64,000 bases of DNA from Neofusicoccum parvum (taxonomy: Eukaryota > Ascomycota > Dothideomycetes > Botryosphaeriales > Botryosphaeriaceae): positions 434,001 to 498,000 of the forward strand of contig CP087207.1 in NCBI GenBank assembly GCA_020912385.1. Direction: 5' to 3'. The notes beneath the pieces are model-generated. The model saw nothing but the letters and a program-made list of their open reading frames with translations, had not been told where the DNA came from and ran no database searches. The position numbers and the translations under genes are program-made. Shown here piece by piece: positions 47,131 through 58,938 of the stretch (positions are counted from its first letter, which is position 1; the number at the start of each line of letters is the position of its first letter).

Positions 47131-47220
47131 CATCGAGAGGAACCGCGTCATACTCTCGGAAACGCATACTCGCCACCAGCTCACGTGCATCGGGAGGAAC
47201 CGCGTCATACTCCCGGAAAC
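47131..47220. repeat. Two-copy hairpin repeat with compensating stem bases
   Basis: Copy 1 (47131-47164) and copy 2 (47188-47221) share an identical 13-nt loop, GAACCGCGTCATA, and the flanks CAT and GAAACG. The stem is CGAGAG/CTCTCG in copy 1 and CGGGAG/CTCCCG in copy 2, so the A-T pair changed to G-C on both arms together. Confidence 0.7.
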
Positions 47221-47261
47221 GTGACTAGCTCGATAGAACAGACTCTTTAGGTACCGTCTGT

Positions 47262-47352
47262 TTTTGACCTGACCCAGACTCGAACTCGAACCCATGTCCC
47301 TACGAGGGGAGTGCGTGGTAGTAATTGCCTATGACAACTAGACCACGCTCGT
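47262..47352 (-). other. tRNA-like relic or SINE head
   Basis: On the minus strand an A-box-like GTGGTCTAGTTG is followed about 40 nt later by a B-box-like GGGTTCGAGTTCG. The order and spacing suit a pol III promoter, and the first half resembles tRNA-Val, but no clean acceptor or anticodon stem forms. Probably a decayed tRNA or tRNA-derived SINE. Confidence 0.35.
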
Positions 47353-47431
47353 CTGGCGGTAGATACTAGAAGGGTTAGCAGAATCTATTTATATTACACT
47401 ACTTCACGAACTGGCCTGGTCGGTCTTTGAG

Positions 47432-47468
<37 letters not shown>
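47432..47468 (+). repeat. Poly-C homopolymer of 37 bases
   Basis: Uninterrupted run of C preceded by G and followed by ACCATGAAC. Length of such runs is prone to sequencing error and polymerase slippage, so 37 is the length in this assembly only. Confidence 0.95.
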
Positions 47469-50143
47469 ACCATGAACTTCATGACTCGGTGCACCTGACA
47501 TATCCCGCTTCATGCAGTAGCTCAAATCGGTGTGTTGCGTAATGCTGAACGTTGTGTAGTTTTCTGTGAGATGTCAAACAGCGGCATTCATGAGACACTC
47601 TGCTACTCGCCATCTTTTATCAACGAAGACTTGCACCTGTGTATGCTGACGTATTTGGAGCAGGTGCAAAATTGAGACAGATATTCAAGGCCTGCAACTG
47701 CAGCATAAGGTCCTGGTGATACCTTGTTGGGAAACCAGAGTACGGAATACTTGCCAAAAGGTGGCTGGCATGTACTGCTTCCTTATAGACTTAGTCTACC
47801 CAAACTCAAGTGGCGTGGCAAAGTCTCTCAGCTGCATCCACACGTACATGACAAACCGTTTGTTAGGGGAGACTAATGCGGCTGGCTGCCCTGCCACCGG
47901 CTTCTAGAAGAATGCACGAAGGATTCACATCCTTCTGGCGTTAGTGTTCCTTCAGATTTCACCTGAAAGTAGGCTAACGTCAACGTCACTCTCACAGCAT
48001 GGACCAGAGATCCACTTCCGATGGATCGTTTTCAGATCACTCATACGCCGATCAAACAGTTTGATTCATGATTCTGTCCTTGTGGAAATTGATGGAGCAC
48101 GCTTGGAAGCAACCAATTGGTGGTGCTCCATAGCTGACTTGACTAACACGGGTACGGCTTACCAAGGTTCGCCTTTTTATTCTCGGATGAGTCACTTAAG
48201 AAGTCAGCTCTCCAGCCAAGCCTATACTTTGTACCGCAGAGCCGCGATCCCCCCCAGCCTCCTCTTCTACTACATCGTAAAAATCTTCCCAACACCGTGT
48301 AACTCCGAGACAAAAGCAATTGTCACGTCCAATAGATAGCATTCCATGGAAGCGCTGCTCCTCTATACGTGCATGCTGCGAGGCGAGAAGCTGCTGTCGT
48401 TTCACCATCTCTTCACATGCAAACCCCACCCCGCCCCGCTCCGCATCGGGGAATTTTGGTAGAGCCAATCACGGGCCAGGTACCCGTCCTTTAGTTCAAC
48501 AAGGGCCCAGACAAGAAAAGCAACGACAGTGACAGCACTTCTCAGCCCTTAGGTCCCAAAGAGAAGAAAGGCACCCCAACGGGAGAACCAAACGGCGAAA
48601 GAGCTCAATTTCCGTTTCCAAGCGCACCGCATCTGCACGCATCCCCTCGGCACCTCGCAGCGCAACCAGTGATGTCACCACCCCCAGCATCAACGCCCAA
48701 GCCGCCGCCGCCGTCGCCCGTTCTCGACCGGCAATCCTCAGTACCTGAGTTCACCCGCGGCCCGGATCCGTGTCCCGTGGCGCAAACCCGTCGACAAGCA
48801 TGCCATCGCCAACCGCGCGCGCTCTAAGTACTTAGCGGCGTTGCGTGTGCCTCGCAAAGCAGCGGTACCGAACGGCCGTGATGAAACACGTCGTCGCGCA
48901 GATCCACCCGCGCTAGACGCACGACCTTCCCACGTTGCAGCCCGTGTCGCCCTTGCGGTGGTCTGGCTGGCCCGGGGCACCGCCGCGATCGATTTGCCGT
49001 GTTGCGTGCCTGGTCGATCTGGGATCGACGTGCGCGCGCATTGGGCAGCGTGGATCTCATGTTGGGAGCCTGGGACGGGGCGGCAGGGGATGTGCGATGT
49101 GAGTGGTGATGCGTGTTTCGCGGTTGAGAGAAATGTGGATCGGCAGTACATTTGTGTGCTATTGTGACGGCGCGGATCGTAAGTGCCATGCCGAGGAGGT
49201 GCAGACATGTCAGATAGGAGAAGAGAAGTGCTCGATGTTGCCAGAAACAGGACCAGGTTCCAATCTTTAGAGCGCAGTGTGTACAAGGTACGAAGCAGGA
49301 GGAAGCAAACATCTGATTCAGATTTGTGAAAACAGGCTCAAGCGCCGCTGCACGAATACCGCCAGCTGTGTTCGCAATGATGCTCCAAGAAACTCAAATA
49401 GACGCTGCTATTATTACCGCCCATTTCTCTGCGGCGGCAGCTCTTCAATCCGACTTCCGAGTACACAATCGATGCCGCTTGTCGATCGCGTGCGTCTCCT
49501 CCGCTCCCGAACTCCACGAGAACCCGACTCCCGCCTGCCTCCGGGCCACGCTTGCATCGCTGGGCCTGCATGCGTCATGTGCGCGTGCGCCTGACACCAC
49601 GGCCCCTCATCTCTCGTCCCTCTCTTCCCTTCGCCTTCCCTCCCGATAGCGCCCTGCGGCTGCGGATGCGGCTGACAAGTGCGTGAGCGGCCATCGAAAA
49701 TCTCTCCGAAGCGCGGCCGCGCCACGCTGCGGTGCAACGTAAGATTTTGCGGCCGTCCCGACCGCGAGCAAAACGGCAACCGCTGCGGTTCCTCGGTGGC
49801 ACCGGGGCTGATGGCCGGCCCCCGTCGGGAGGGCCTGTCGTGTGATTCGGAGAATACTGCTCTCCCCTCTCGTGTGCGGCGCAACCGGGTCGTCCAAAGA
49901 TGTGCGTATGCATGGAAGCACCCATGCGGCAGAAAAAGGAAATAAAGAAATTTCAAGGTTACGCATCCCTTGCGCGCTCACCACCCCTGCAACCCAAAAG
50001 GGAACCAAAAAAGATGGAAGCACCAAGGGTATAGCCGCCGCAACAATCGTGCAGCCCCAAACGCCGGTCCATGACGTGCCAATGTGTCTCAAACTCCAGA
50101 ATCCCCTTCTCTTGACCGTAGATAGTGGCAGTCTCTTCGTTTT

Positions 50144-51085
50144 TCAATCGTCGTCGATCTCCAACACCTTCCTCAGCGTGCCCACCTCGGTGTGGTCGCG
50201 GTAGTTGCGCATGCGATGGCACCACACGACCTCGCCGTCCTCGAACAAGAAGTCCCCGCCGATCTGCAGCCAGTTGCCGCTCTTCATGGCGCGCTTGACG
50301 CCCTGGCGCTTGGTCTGCTGGCCGACCTGCTTGATCTGCCCGGCCAGCCACGCCGGCGGCGCGATGTCGCGCATGTACTCGGGTCGCTTCGAGCCGATGT
50401 CGAACGAGATGGACATGCCCAGCGCCCGGTACAGCGCGCGCGTCGGGTCCGCGAAGATGGGGAACGGGCAGCCGGTGTACTGCTTGTAGGACGCGATCAT
50501 CGAGGGCGCGCCGCAGCCGATGATGATGATGTTGGTGGGGATGGGCATGGTGAAGTAGGTTTGCGGGTCGATGCTCTTGGTGAGGGCTTGCAGGTAGGCT
50601 TGACAGGCCTGCGGGAGGGGTTAGTTGGGTGGAGGGGAGGCAATGGGGTGTAGGTGACGTACGCCGCAGTAGAAGTGCCGGACGAAGAGAACCAATTGCC
50701 GCTGTCCGATGGCCATGTCGCCCTGGAAAAAGCTCTTGAATGGTTTGGGGGTTCCTTCAGAGTCGTAAATAGGAATATCGCCTGCTTCCTCCAATGTTTT
50801 CTTGTCTGGGCAGTCGTCAGAGACGTTCACATCCTCCCGCAACTGGGTGAAATAGTCGGCAGTGTCGAAATAGCATGATCCGTGCAGAAAGCTGGTGCGG
50901 GCATGGTCGTTCGACTGGTCGAAGGACGAGATACTGGACACATTGGTGCTGAGAGTGCCATTGAAGCTGTGAGAGGAGTGTCCGGATCTGGAGGAAGTAG
51001 TGGGCGAGGAGGAATCGGTTATATCGGAATCAGTCGTAGAAGCTCGCCGCGCATGACGGGTGCCACGGAGTTTTAAGAGAGGCAT
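50144..51085 (-). CDS. Thioredoxin-fold AhpC/TSA_2 (peroxiredoxin-like 2) protein
   Basis: Thioredoxin-like protein of the AAED1/FAM213 group, presumed redox role. Exons 50663-51085 and 50144-50608 (minus) give 295 aa. The first 65 residues are Ser/Thr-rich and disordered. The fold starts at DIPIYDSEGTPKPFKSFFQG, then RQLVLFVRHFYCGACQAYL, where the intron falls between Gly and Ala; the CGAC at residues 140-143 is a CxxC pair, the expected active site. Further blocks are TNIIIIGCGAPSMIASYK, CPFPIFADPTRALYRALG and QIGGDFLFEDGEVVWCHRM. Start taken at the first ATG; the disordered leader makes it less certain. Confidence 0.88.
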
Positions 51086-53696
51086 CTCGGTGGGGAGGTA
51101 TGAAAGATTGAGGTGGAGCCGTGAAGGTCAGGTAGTCGAGGCCTGCGGGCAGGGGAGTTATGTGTGGAAGCGGCAGTGTTTGGTGGTACAAAGGAGGGCG
51201 TAGTGCAGAGAGGCTGCGGCGGGTACAGAACTGGGAGAGTAGTCGAGGCAAGGAGGAGAGGCCGTGAAGAAATGGAAACGCGGGCGGGCGTTTGCAGGAG
51301 AAAAGCAGCTCGATATGCCTGAGCCAGCCAGAAGCATTTACCGGGTCCAGCTGGGACTGGGGGCTTGGGACTTTCTCGAACGGGACGGATCTCCATCTAG
51401 GCGCGAGCTCCAGCAGGGCCCAGCCGAGGCCGCGTGCATCACGCCCACGAGCCACTCCCCAAGCTGATTTGCAATTGCGCATTGCGCCTCTTCTGAGCTG
51501 CCCAAACCGGCGCCAGCATCTCCGCGCGTGGGGCGCCCGCTGGCGCCAGTCGCGATGCAGCAGCAGCAACGGGGCGTTGTCGCTCGCGCGTGCTCTGCTC
51601 CGGCGACGCGGCAGCGCGGCGCATCCGGTAGGTCCTGGGGCGCTGTGGCCCTGGGGCCCTGGAACCCTGGAGCCCTTGGTGGCGGCATCTGACAGCGCCG
51701 TCTCGGGCGCCCGCGGCTGTCGCTGCTGCAGGGCTGTTTCGACGGCGGCCGGGGTGGGGAGGGCGGACTGGTGCAGCCAGCCAGTGGCCGTGGGCACTGC
51801 AGGTGTCGGTCGCCACCCTGCGGCGGAGGTCGAGTGGGCGTGGTGATTCGGCAGATGGGCCTGGCGGGGCCTCGAGGCGGCCCGCAGGGGGCCCCTCGCT
51901 CTCTTCACGGCCTTGCCGATCGCGTCGGCCCTGAGCGTCGCGCACACACCCTCTCCCTCACCCTCACCCACGCTTGCTCTCCTCACCACGAGGCTGCACG
52001 TCACCGCCGGGCCACAGCGGCCTCCGCGCCCGGATCCATCGCGCTCTGCCGTCACTTGACCCTCCATTGCGGATGCCAAGCGCTTCCACCTTATCCGGCG
52101 GCACCCTCTAACCCCGCGCAGCCTGGAGAATATGCTGTTTGTCGGGCCCGCCAATCACTTCGATCCCGCCGCGCCGGCGCCCCGACGGAGATTCCAAGAG
52201 GTCTGCATTAACCGCCGTCCGCGCCACCCCAACGCCCTCCTACGCGTCCTCGCGCACCTCTCGGAGGGGGCGTGCAACAGCTAGCCGGCCCGCTGCACTC
52301 CTGACTCAATCTGAGAAGACCGGATTATGGTTGAGGTCATCGGCTGCCGTGAGGTAACCACGACGCTGAGAGGCTGCTGAGAACTGCAAGAATGCTGCTC
52401 ATCTGGAGTCCACCCACCCGCTTGCCCGCAAAGATGCAATACGATAAGCATTGTTCAAGCCACCTCCCGACGACGCCTTAGCGCCCGCGCTCGAGCTGAG
52501 TCCAAGTGCCGCCCCAGTGAGTTGTCACGGCGCCCGCCGTAGCGCTATTGGCAACATCGGGAGGCGACGGCGGATAAAGCGTTTAGCACCATCTTGCTCG
52601 CTAAACATCTGCAAAGAACATCGTACGACAAGACCGTGTGGCTTCTCGAAGCGATGATTTCCACGGAAACGGGTTGACCCTACCACAGTGGCTCCAAGTG
52701 AGCCAACATCCACCATCTCGACTATGCTGAGTTCATGAACACGTCGGAAATTTACGGGCGGTTCCCGTGCGCTCAGTAAGAAAAGAAATTTGAATTAAAA
52801 AAGCAGTCATATGGTGAGGCTGTCATTCGATAGCCACGCTCTTTGCTTTCTCACCTGTCTGTTGTGTATCTCTCCTCGCACAATCCATCCAGTAATCTTC
52901 AATTCAGCCCCATCCTACTTATCACATTCTTTGCATTCGGACTTTCCCAAATACGCCGTTACACTGCGCTATTGCCGTAAAGCTTGGATCAAACCCCTGT
53001 CCACTAAATCTATAACCCGGCAGTTGAAGATTTAACATTTGACTTTCCTCCCCACGACCACGGAACACGAATGCCAGTGACGTGGACGCAAGGAGCACGG
53101 ACACAATCATCGATCAGGTTTACGAGTACGATCAACCATCTCTCCGCGATTCAAAACAAATATCTATCAAAGTAGGTAAATCCGCCGACGAGGCATCATG
53201 CAGTCCGTCACGATCAAAAGCTGGAGCATGAAGGAAACCTCGGCTCCCAAGTCTCTCGAAAGTTCTTCGCCATCCGCTCGGGCCTATCTCATCGCTCTAT
53301 CGACGTTTCACATCCCGGGCACGTGGGTGGGACACGGGTCGGCACGGCTAAGGAACACGAGCCAGGGACGTTCCCAGGCAAACTAGCTTGGTCTGCCCAC
53401 CGCACCGGGATTCCGTTTCAACGACCTTGAAAATGCGGGGGAGGAAGAGCGTGTTCATGCGTCGCCGTTTCGTTCCTACAGCATCGCAGGGATCAGTGTG
53501 GACAGTACCGATTGCAGGGGATTCATTTGCATGTGCGTGGCCGCTGGTCCGGCCGGTCCGTTCTGAAGGCAGGTATTCTCAAGCTGTAAAGTCCGCCTTC
53601 CTGAGATTATTGAACTTGAAAATGGTCACCCTTAATCGGTGAGTTATCCTTTTAGCATTACATTGATGTCAGCGCTCAGATCGCTCGACTCTGCGT
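51086..53696. other. 2.6-kb intergenic region
   Basis: 51.1-52.3 kb is GC-rich with long overlapping open frames on both strands that lack motifs, a usual by-product of GC-rich upstream DNA. 52.4-53.6 kb is of mixed composition with no supported gene. Promoter of the AhpC/TSA_2 gene lies at the left end. Confidence 0.45.
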
Positions 53697-56264
53697 TTAA
53701 GCAGTCAACACCGTTCCGTTCTCCTTCTTAACAAAGTCCCACAGCCCCTGCAACAGCTCCTCCTCCCCATCCTTGAGCGGCCACCTCACAAACACACCGG
53801 GCTTGCCCCACGGTGCATCGACCACAACGGTCTTACCCGGTTCGAACAGTTCCCCGGTCCAGAGATGCTTGTACTGCACCGCAGCTTGATCGACGCTGGC
53901 ACCATCGCTGCCGACCTCGATCCTCGGCAAATACACCGGAAGCCTCTTCGCCGTGACATCATACACCGGCGCCACGAGCAGCGCCTCGCCGACCCAGAAC
54001 ACCTCGTCGACGACGGCCACGGCGAGCGTGTCGTTCGGCGCGTACACGGCCGGGTGCCTCAGCAGCGGCCAGCCCTTCTGCTGGTACTCGTCCAGCGCGC
54101 TCTTGCGGTACGCCTTCAGGCTGGCGAACAGGCGGGCGTTGTACGCGTGGTACGCGAGCGTCGAGGCGTTCGTGTACGCCTGCGCATTGACCTGCGGGAT
54201 GTTGCCCTCGTGGGTGCGGAAGGCGGCGCCGGCGAAGGCGCACATCTCGCCCCAGCGGCCCAGCAGCGCCGCGCTGCGCGTGATGTTGCCGACGGTCGCG
54301 AGCGTGTTGGTGTAGCCGCCCACGTCCGAGTGCGACTGCGCGAAGCCGGAGAAGCCGACGTGCAGCGCGCTGCTGATGGCCGCCCGCATGCCGTCCTCGC
54401 GCGACGTGTCGATGTTTTGGTCCCCGACCCAGAAGAGGTTCGTGTCGCGGGCGGAGAAGGTCGCCGCGCTGCGGTGGAAGCCGATCGTGTCGTTGGCGAT
54501 GCCGAGCTCCTCGACGACTTCGCGGAGGAGGCGGGCCCAGGCGGCGGGGTATTCGTTGTGGAAGAGGCGGGGGGAGACTGTGCCCGAAGAGATGCTGACG
54601 GTGGAGTCGACGTCTAGGTATTCGCCGAAGTCCTGCATGGCTGTGATCCAGGGGAGACGGAAGTCAGTAGGTTGAGCGGGAGAGGGATGGGATGAGGGCA
54701 AACTTACCACCAGAGATAGGTACTGAGTAGTACTGCTGCTTGTACAGGTCCTTGAACCACGCAACAGTGGTCTCGTTCGAAAGATCCAACAGACCAGCGT
54801 CGATACCAGGGCCGCTCGTCACCGTCCACGGAGAACCATCATCCGCCGTGGCGTTCAGCACAAAGCGTCCCTCAGCCGCCGCCTCTGCGTAGAACGAGCG
54901 CGTATATCCCGTAGTCTTACTGCTGACGTTCGCAAGGAACGTGTTGACATAGCTCATCGTCCTGACGCCGTACTCGCTCCGCAGATGCGGCACCCACTCA
55001 GCCCAGTCCGGATACAGCACCGCATCGGCCTCCCAATTCCACCACAGCCGGCTGATCGAGACGTTATACGCGCCCGCCTGCAGCCTGGTCCCGCTCCAGT
55101 CCTGCAGCCAGACGCTCACCAACGGCATACCCGCAGCCAACGCATCCTTCACGATCCCCTCCACCTTCTCCTGCCCGCCCTGGATGCCGAGAATCGCGCC
55201 GTCGTGGGCCCAGTCCGGCAGCGCCGGCTGCCTGCCCGTCACCTCCGACACGGCGCCGCTCGCGCCCAGCAACGCATTCCCGCCCTCCGCCACGCCCAAA
55301 AGCCCGGCCACCGCCGACCCCTCGTACATGACCTCGACGACCTCGCCGCTCCCCTCGGTCCTGTCGCCGACGGCGGCCCAGGCGTCGGCGCGGTCGACCA
55401 GCGGCGACCCGGTCTCGTTGCTGGCCAGGTCGACGAGCGCGAAGGCGGCGCCCGCCAGCACCAGCCACCGGCCCAGGCCGCTGACGACGCTGCCGACGGC
55501 CGTGTAGCTGGTCAGCGCGGAGCCGCCGGCGAAGGCGCCCGAGACGGCCGCGTCGCCGTTCAGGTACGTCGTCACCGGCTCGTGGCCGCGGCCGACGCCG
55601 CCCTCGCGCGTCCACACGGGCACGCGCCAGCCGCGCAGGTTGCCGAGGCCGGTCTGCTCGCCGAGTCCGTAGAAGGACTCGTGCGGCGGGGAGGAGTGGG
55701 CGAGGTGGATGTTGTCGGGCGGCGTGGAGGAGGAGGTGGCGATGGCGGCGGAGAAGGCGAGGCCCGGGTGCGTGGAGTTGGTGCTGAAGGTGAGGGTCCA
55801 GGTCCAGGCGGCGCAGGGGGAGGGAGCGGCGTCGGCGAAGGCGCCGGCGAGGGTGAGGGCGGAGGTGGTGTTGGGCTGGGTGACGGAGGTGATGGCCGGG
55901 GAGAGGCACTGCGAGGTCGGGTTGGTGGTGATTTCGAAGTTGCCGGAGGCGTCAGAGAAGTTGGTCAGGCCGATGGAGGCGGAGATGAAGGGGTGGGTGG
56001 AGGGCGCTGTGGTGAGGCGTGAGCACTGCCGTCGTTCGAGGCTCCGTTTTGGGGGGCTCGGGGACACGAACACTTCCACACTTCGGCGCCGGAGTGAGTG
56101 TAGATCTCGACGGACGGCGCGGCTTGGTCGACGAGAACGGAGTAGGAGGAGCCCAGGGAATACTCTTTCACAGCGTCCGCGGCCACGACGGGTGCGCCGG
56201 TGCCGAACACGGCAGCCGCCGCGAGGGCGGCCGTGGACGCGGAAGGGCAGAGCGGTTGCTGCAT
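53697..56264 (-). CDS. Secreted GH31 glycosidase of sulfoquinovosidase (YihQ) type
   Basis: Predicted retaining alpha-glycosidase, likely cleaving sulfoquinovosides (plant sulfolipid head groups). Exons on the minus strand 56066-56264, 54708-56006, 53697-54640, 813 aa. The Ala-rich start has a signal-like hydrophobic stretch (ALAAAAVFGTGAPVVA) and many N-glycosylation sites follow. It has FYGLGEQTG, then ILGIQGGQEKV, VSVWLQDWSGTR, SRLWWNWEADAVLYPDW, the nucleophile region MQDFGEYL, acid/base region FWVGDQNIDTSREDGM, and HSDVGGYT. This is the YihQ pattern, not that of alpha-glucosidases (WIDMNE). The five residues of the sulfonate pocket (Q, Q, R, W, Y) are all found in order. The gtccccg donor of the first intron is weak, so that junction is uncertain; the second has a good gtaagt. 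Confidence 0.88.
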
Positions 56265-57575
56265 GGCTGGATTGGCAGCTCGAGCAGTGCAGCGGCGTTT
56301 GACGGACGAGATGCTCCGAACAACACGCACGTCTCCAGGAAGCTGCGAGAAAAGCACGCGCAGAGCTGCCTTACATATCCGCAACGGCCAGCTCACCGCC
56401 CGGCAGACCGGCGCCGGTGGATTGCACGCCTGGCAAGCACGCGATGCGCTAACACGCGGAGCGACGCGCTCTTTTCGGCAGCCATTGGTGAGAATCTTGG
56501 CCGGGGACCCAGACCACGCAGGCGAGAGCGGAGTTATCGACGCACGGGCAGCCCGGCTACGCGTTTCTCGTGCTGTGTTTCTTTGATCCAGGTACCATCG
56601 GGCAGGGCAAGGATGCCGAAATGCGGGGTCCGCTGCGAGATGCCCGGTATGACGTCATTTTTCTGCCGTTGACGAGATTCCCTCTTTCGGCGCCGGTTGC
56701 TCGTCGCTATTGATGAGGTGCAAGGGCGGATCTATGGATAGGTTGTCAGCGCGTTACTGAGAATATTCAGCACACTCCTGACGCGGAGGCGTGGAAAAGG
56801 CCAGTACCGACTGGATTATAACCCCGCGCTTCAAACCCCAGTGTCTCATGTTCAAATCTGCTGCGCATATTGCAAGTTAAGTTACGAGACCTTACCAACG
56901 TACGCATACCTTCGTGGGAAGCTGGAGCATCCATCCGGATTGGTCTGATACCTCTTGCGCTGAAAATTTGGATCCGGGCGTGAGTGAATGAACACCTTCG
57001 AGAGAACGCGCCACAGCGCCACAGGGTTGTGGAGAGCCGAAGCATAAGGTAAAGGATGAGAATGACGAGCGCCTAAGTATTCGTTTGAAAAAGCATTGCA
57101 ATGTTGTTGTTTGTGGTTCGCTGTGGCAGACACTGTAACATGCAGACAGAGTGTCTACGAGACGAGCTGCGGGCCACAGCGGAAGACTTCTCTGTTCTGT
57201 TTTCAGAATGGAAGTCAACAACGCCTTGCGCAGCAATAAACTGCGGATAACAGGGCAAATTACTGCATCTTCTGTTTGCAACTGACTGTCCAAAAATAGT
57301 ACACCGCATCCAATCATGCGCAGATCTGCACTGCTAGTTGTCAGCCACAGGATTCGCGGTGCCGCGCTATCTCACTTGTGGCAACAATCATTGGACCAGC
57401 CTCAGTCTGAGCCTCCCTTGTGGCTGCAAGGATTCCCTAACAAAACACCGATGATTTTGGGGGCATTTAACCATAATGATAGTTAAGATCTCTTGTTTCC
57501 TTCTCCAAAATATTCCGCGACTACCGTCTTCCCTCCCTAGCCCACGAGCGCAGCCCGTGGAAGAAGTCCTCAGCC
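56265..57575. other. Divergent intergenic region between GH31 and lectin-like genes
   Basis: 1.3 kb between genes on opposite strands. 56.3-56.6 kb is GC-rich; the middle is AT-richer. Contains both promoters; no other gene, RNA or repeat is supported. Confidence 0.45.
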
Positions 57576-58558
57576 ATGGCGAACTTCGACCAAAACAAAT
57601 GGTACCAAATATCCACGCCGGGCGGCGGCCTCTCCTTCGTCGGCAGCCCGGACGTCCTCAAGGATGGCAAAACCACCGTCCAGCCCTACGGCGCCGTCTT
57701 CCTGCGGACCTCCAACAGCACCGACCGCGAGCAGCAGTGGCAGATTTACCCGGTCAACGAGACCACATTGGTTCTCCGCACCCGCGCCTCCGGCCCCTCG
57801 AACTACATGGGCACGGCCATCGACTTCGGCGCCGTCGGCACCGTCAACGGCGGCAACACCAAGCCCATCATGGGCAACCACACGCTGATGGACAGCTCGG
57901 TGCTCTGGAGCATCAACGCTTGGGGAGACGGCCTGTTCTACTTCGAGAACGCGCAGAACGGCAGCGCATGGCACCTGAACCACACCGGGAACGGGTACTT
58001 CGACATGAGCTCGAACATCACGGCGCCGCAGGACGAGCAGAGCTTCACGTTCAAGGCTGTGGGAACTATAGATAACCAGAAGTTCTCGACCATCGATGTG
58101 AGTTTCCTTTTTGGGGCAACAAGGGTTGGGAGGATTGATGGCTGATGTGATCGCAGATGCCCGGCGCAACGGCTACCGCGGCTCCACGGGAAACGAGCAC
58201 GATGAATTCCCACAAAAAGAATTCCGGCAGCGGCGGTGGCCTTTCGACAGGCGCAAAGGCCGCCATCGGAGCCTCGGTCGGTGGCGCGGTTTTGATCATC
58301 GCATTGGTGGTGGCGCTGTTGTGGATACGGAGAAGGAGAAAGAGGGGCACCATGAAGAGCACCGTCGCTGATCCTCCGTACACGTACACACCGGTCCATG
58401 AAACGAGCGTGATATCAGAGCTTCCGGGAAGAGGGATTGAGCCGCCGCCAGACAAGGGAGCGGCGGCTCCAGCGATGGATACACAGAAAAAGGAGTCACC
58501 AGTGGAGCTGGAGAATAACGGACCGCCAGCGGAGCTTCCAGGAGATTATCACAGGTGA
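57576..58558 (+). CDS. Membrane-anchored lectin-like protein with single TM helix
   Basis: 307 aa from exons 57576-58097 and 58157-58558. The N-terminal 165 residues start MANFDQNKWYQISTPGG and contain QQWQIYPVNETTLVLRTR, LFYFENAQNGSAWHLNHTGNG, a pattern like a ricin-B type beta-trefoil (QxW-like repeats); the match is by eye. A Ser/Gly-rich hinge (NSGSGGGLSTGAKAAIGAS) leads to one membrane helix at about residues 215-235 (AVLIIALVVALLWI), then RRRRKRG and a Pro-rich tail, so the positive-inside rule puts the tail in the cytosol. There is no N-terminal signal peptide although the ectodomain has five N-glycosylation sites. Proteins of this build are common and uncharacterised in Pezizomycotina. 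Confidence 0.8.
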
Positions 58559-58938
58559 TTACGTGAGACGTTTTTCATTGTTTCGGGTGGATGTTGGTTC
58601 GAAATCACGTTTTGTGCATAGAGTTGTTGATACCAGGGCCATGACCATGTCAGCGTAGCATCAGTCGGCGTTAATTATTCCCCACGACTATCCTATTGGA
58701 TAAGCAGAGTAAACTACAGTGTAATTCTCAAGATAGACAAAATTCATTAGCATTGAGCATCGATCACAGCCCCGACCCAACTGGCCCCCACAGGATCCAG
58801 GCGGTGCTTGGCTGAGTCAGAAGCCCTACTGTGCCACATGGGTGCTGCCTGCCATCACCCTTCATAGTCGTCATCATCCAACACCTCTCGCAACTCTATC
58901 CCACTTATCTCCCCGACTCATCGTCCCGCCTCCAGGCC
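58559..58938. other. Short intergenic region
   Basis: 380 bp between two genes in the same direction; AT-rich at left. No additional feature seen. Confidence 0.4.

Larger units (their letters stand above)
46279..50143. other. 3.9-kb gene-poor region with repeats
   Basis: No gene supported. 46.85-47.1 kb is strongly AT-rich. At 47.1-47.5 kb lie a duplicated hairpin, a tRNA-like segment and a poly-C tract (separate entries). 48.6-49.95 kb is GC-rich with chance ORFs on both strands. Confidence 0.5.

Noticed and set aside
51030..52154. 374-codon minus-strand ORF upstream of the AhpC/TSA_2 gene
   Set aside because: Arg/Ala/Pro-rich, and competing frames are equally long; it runs into the N-terminus of the real gene in a different frame.
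53865..56022. Two long plus-strand ORFs (250 and 345 codons)
   Set aside because: Antisense mirror of the GH31 gene, His/Arg/Ala-rich low complexity.
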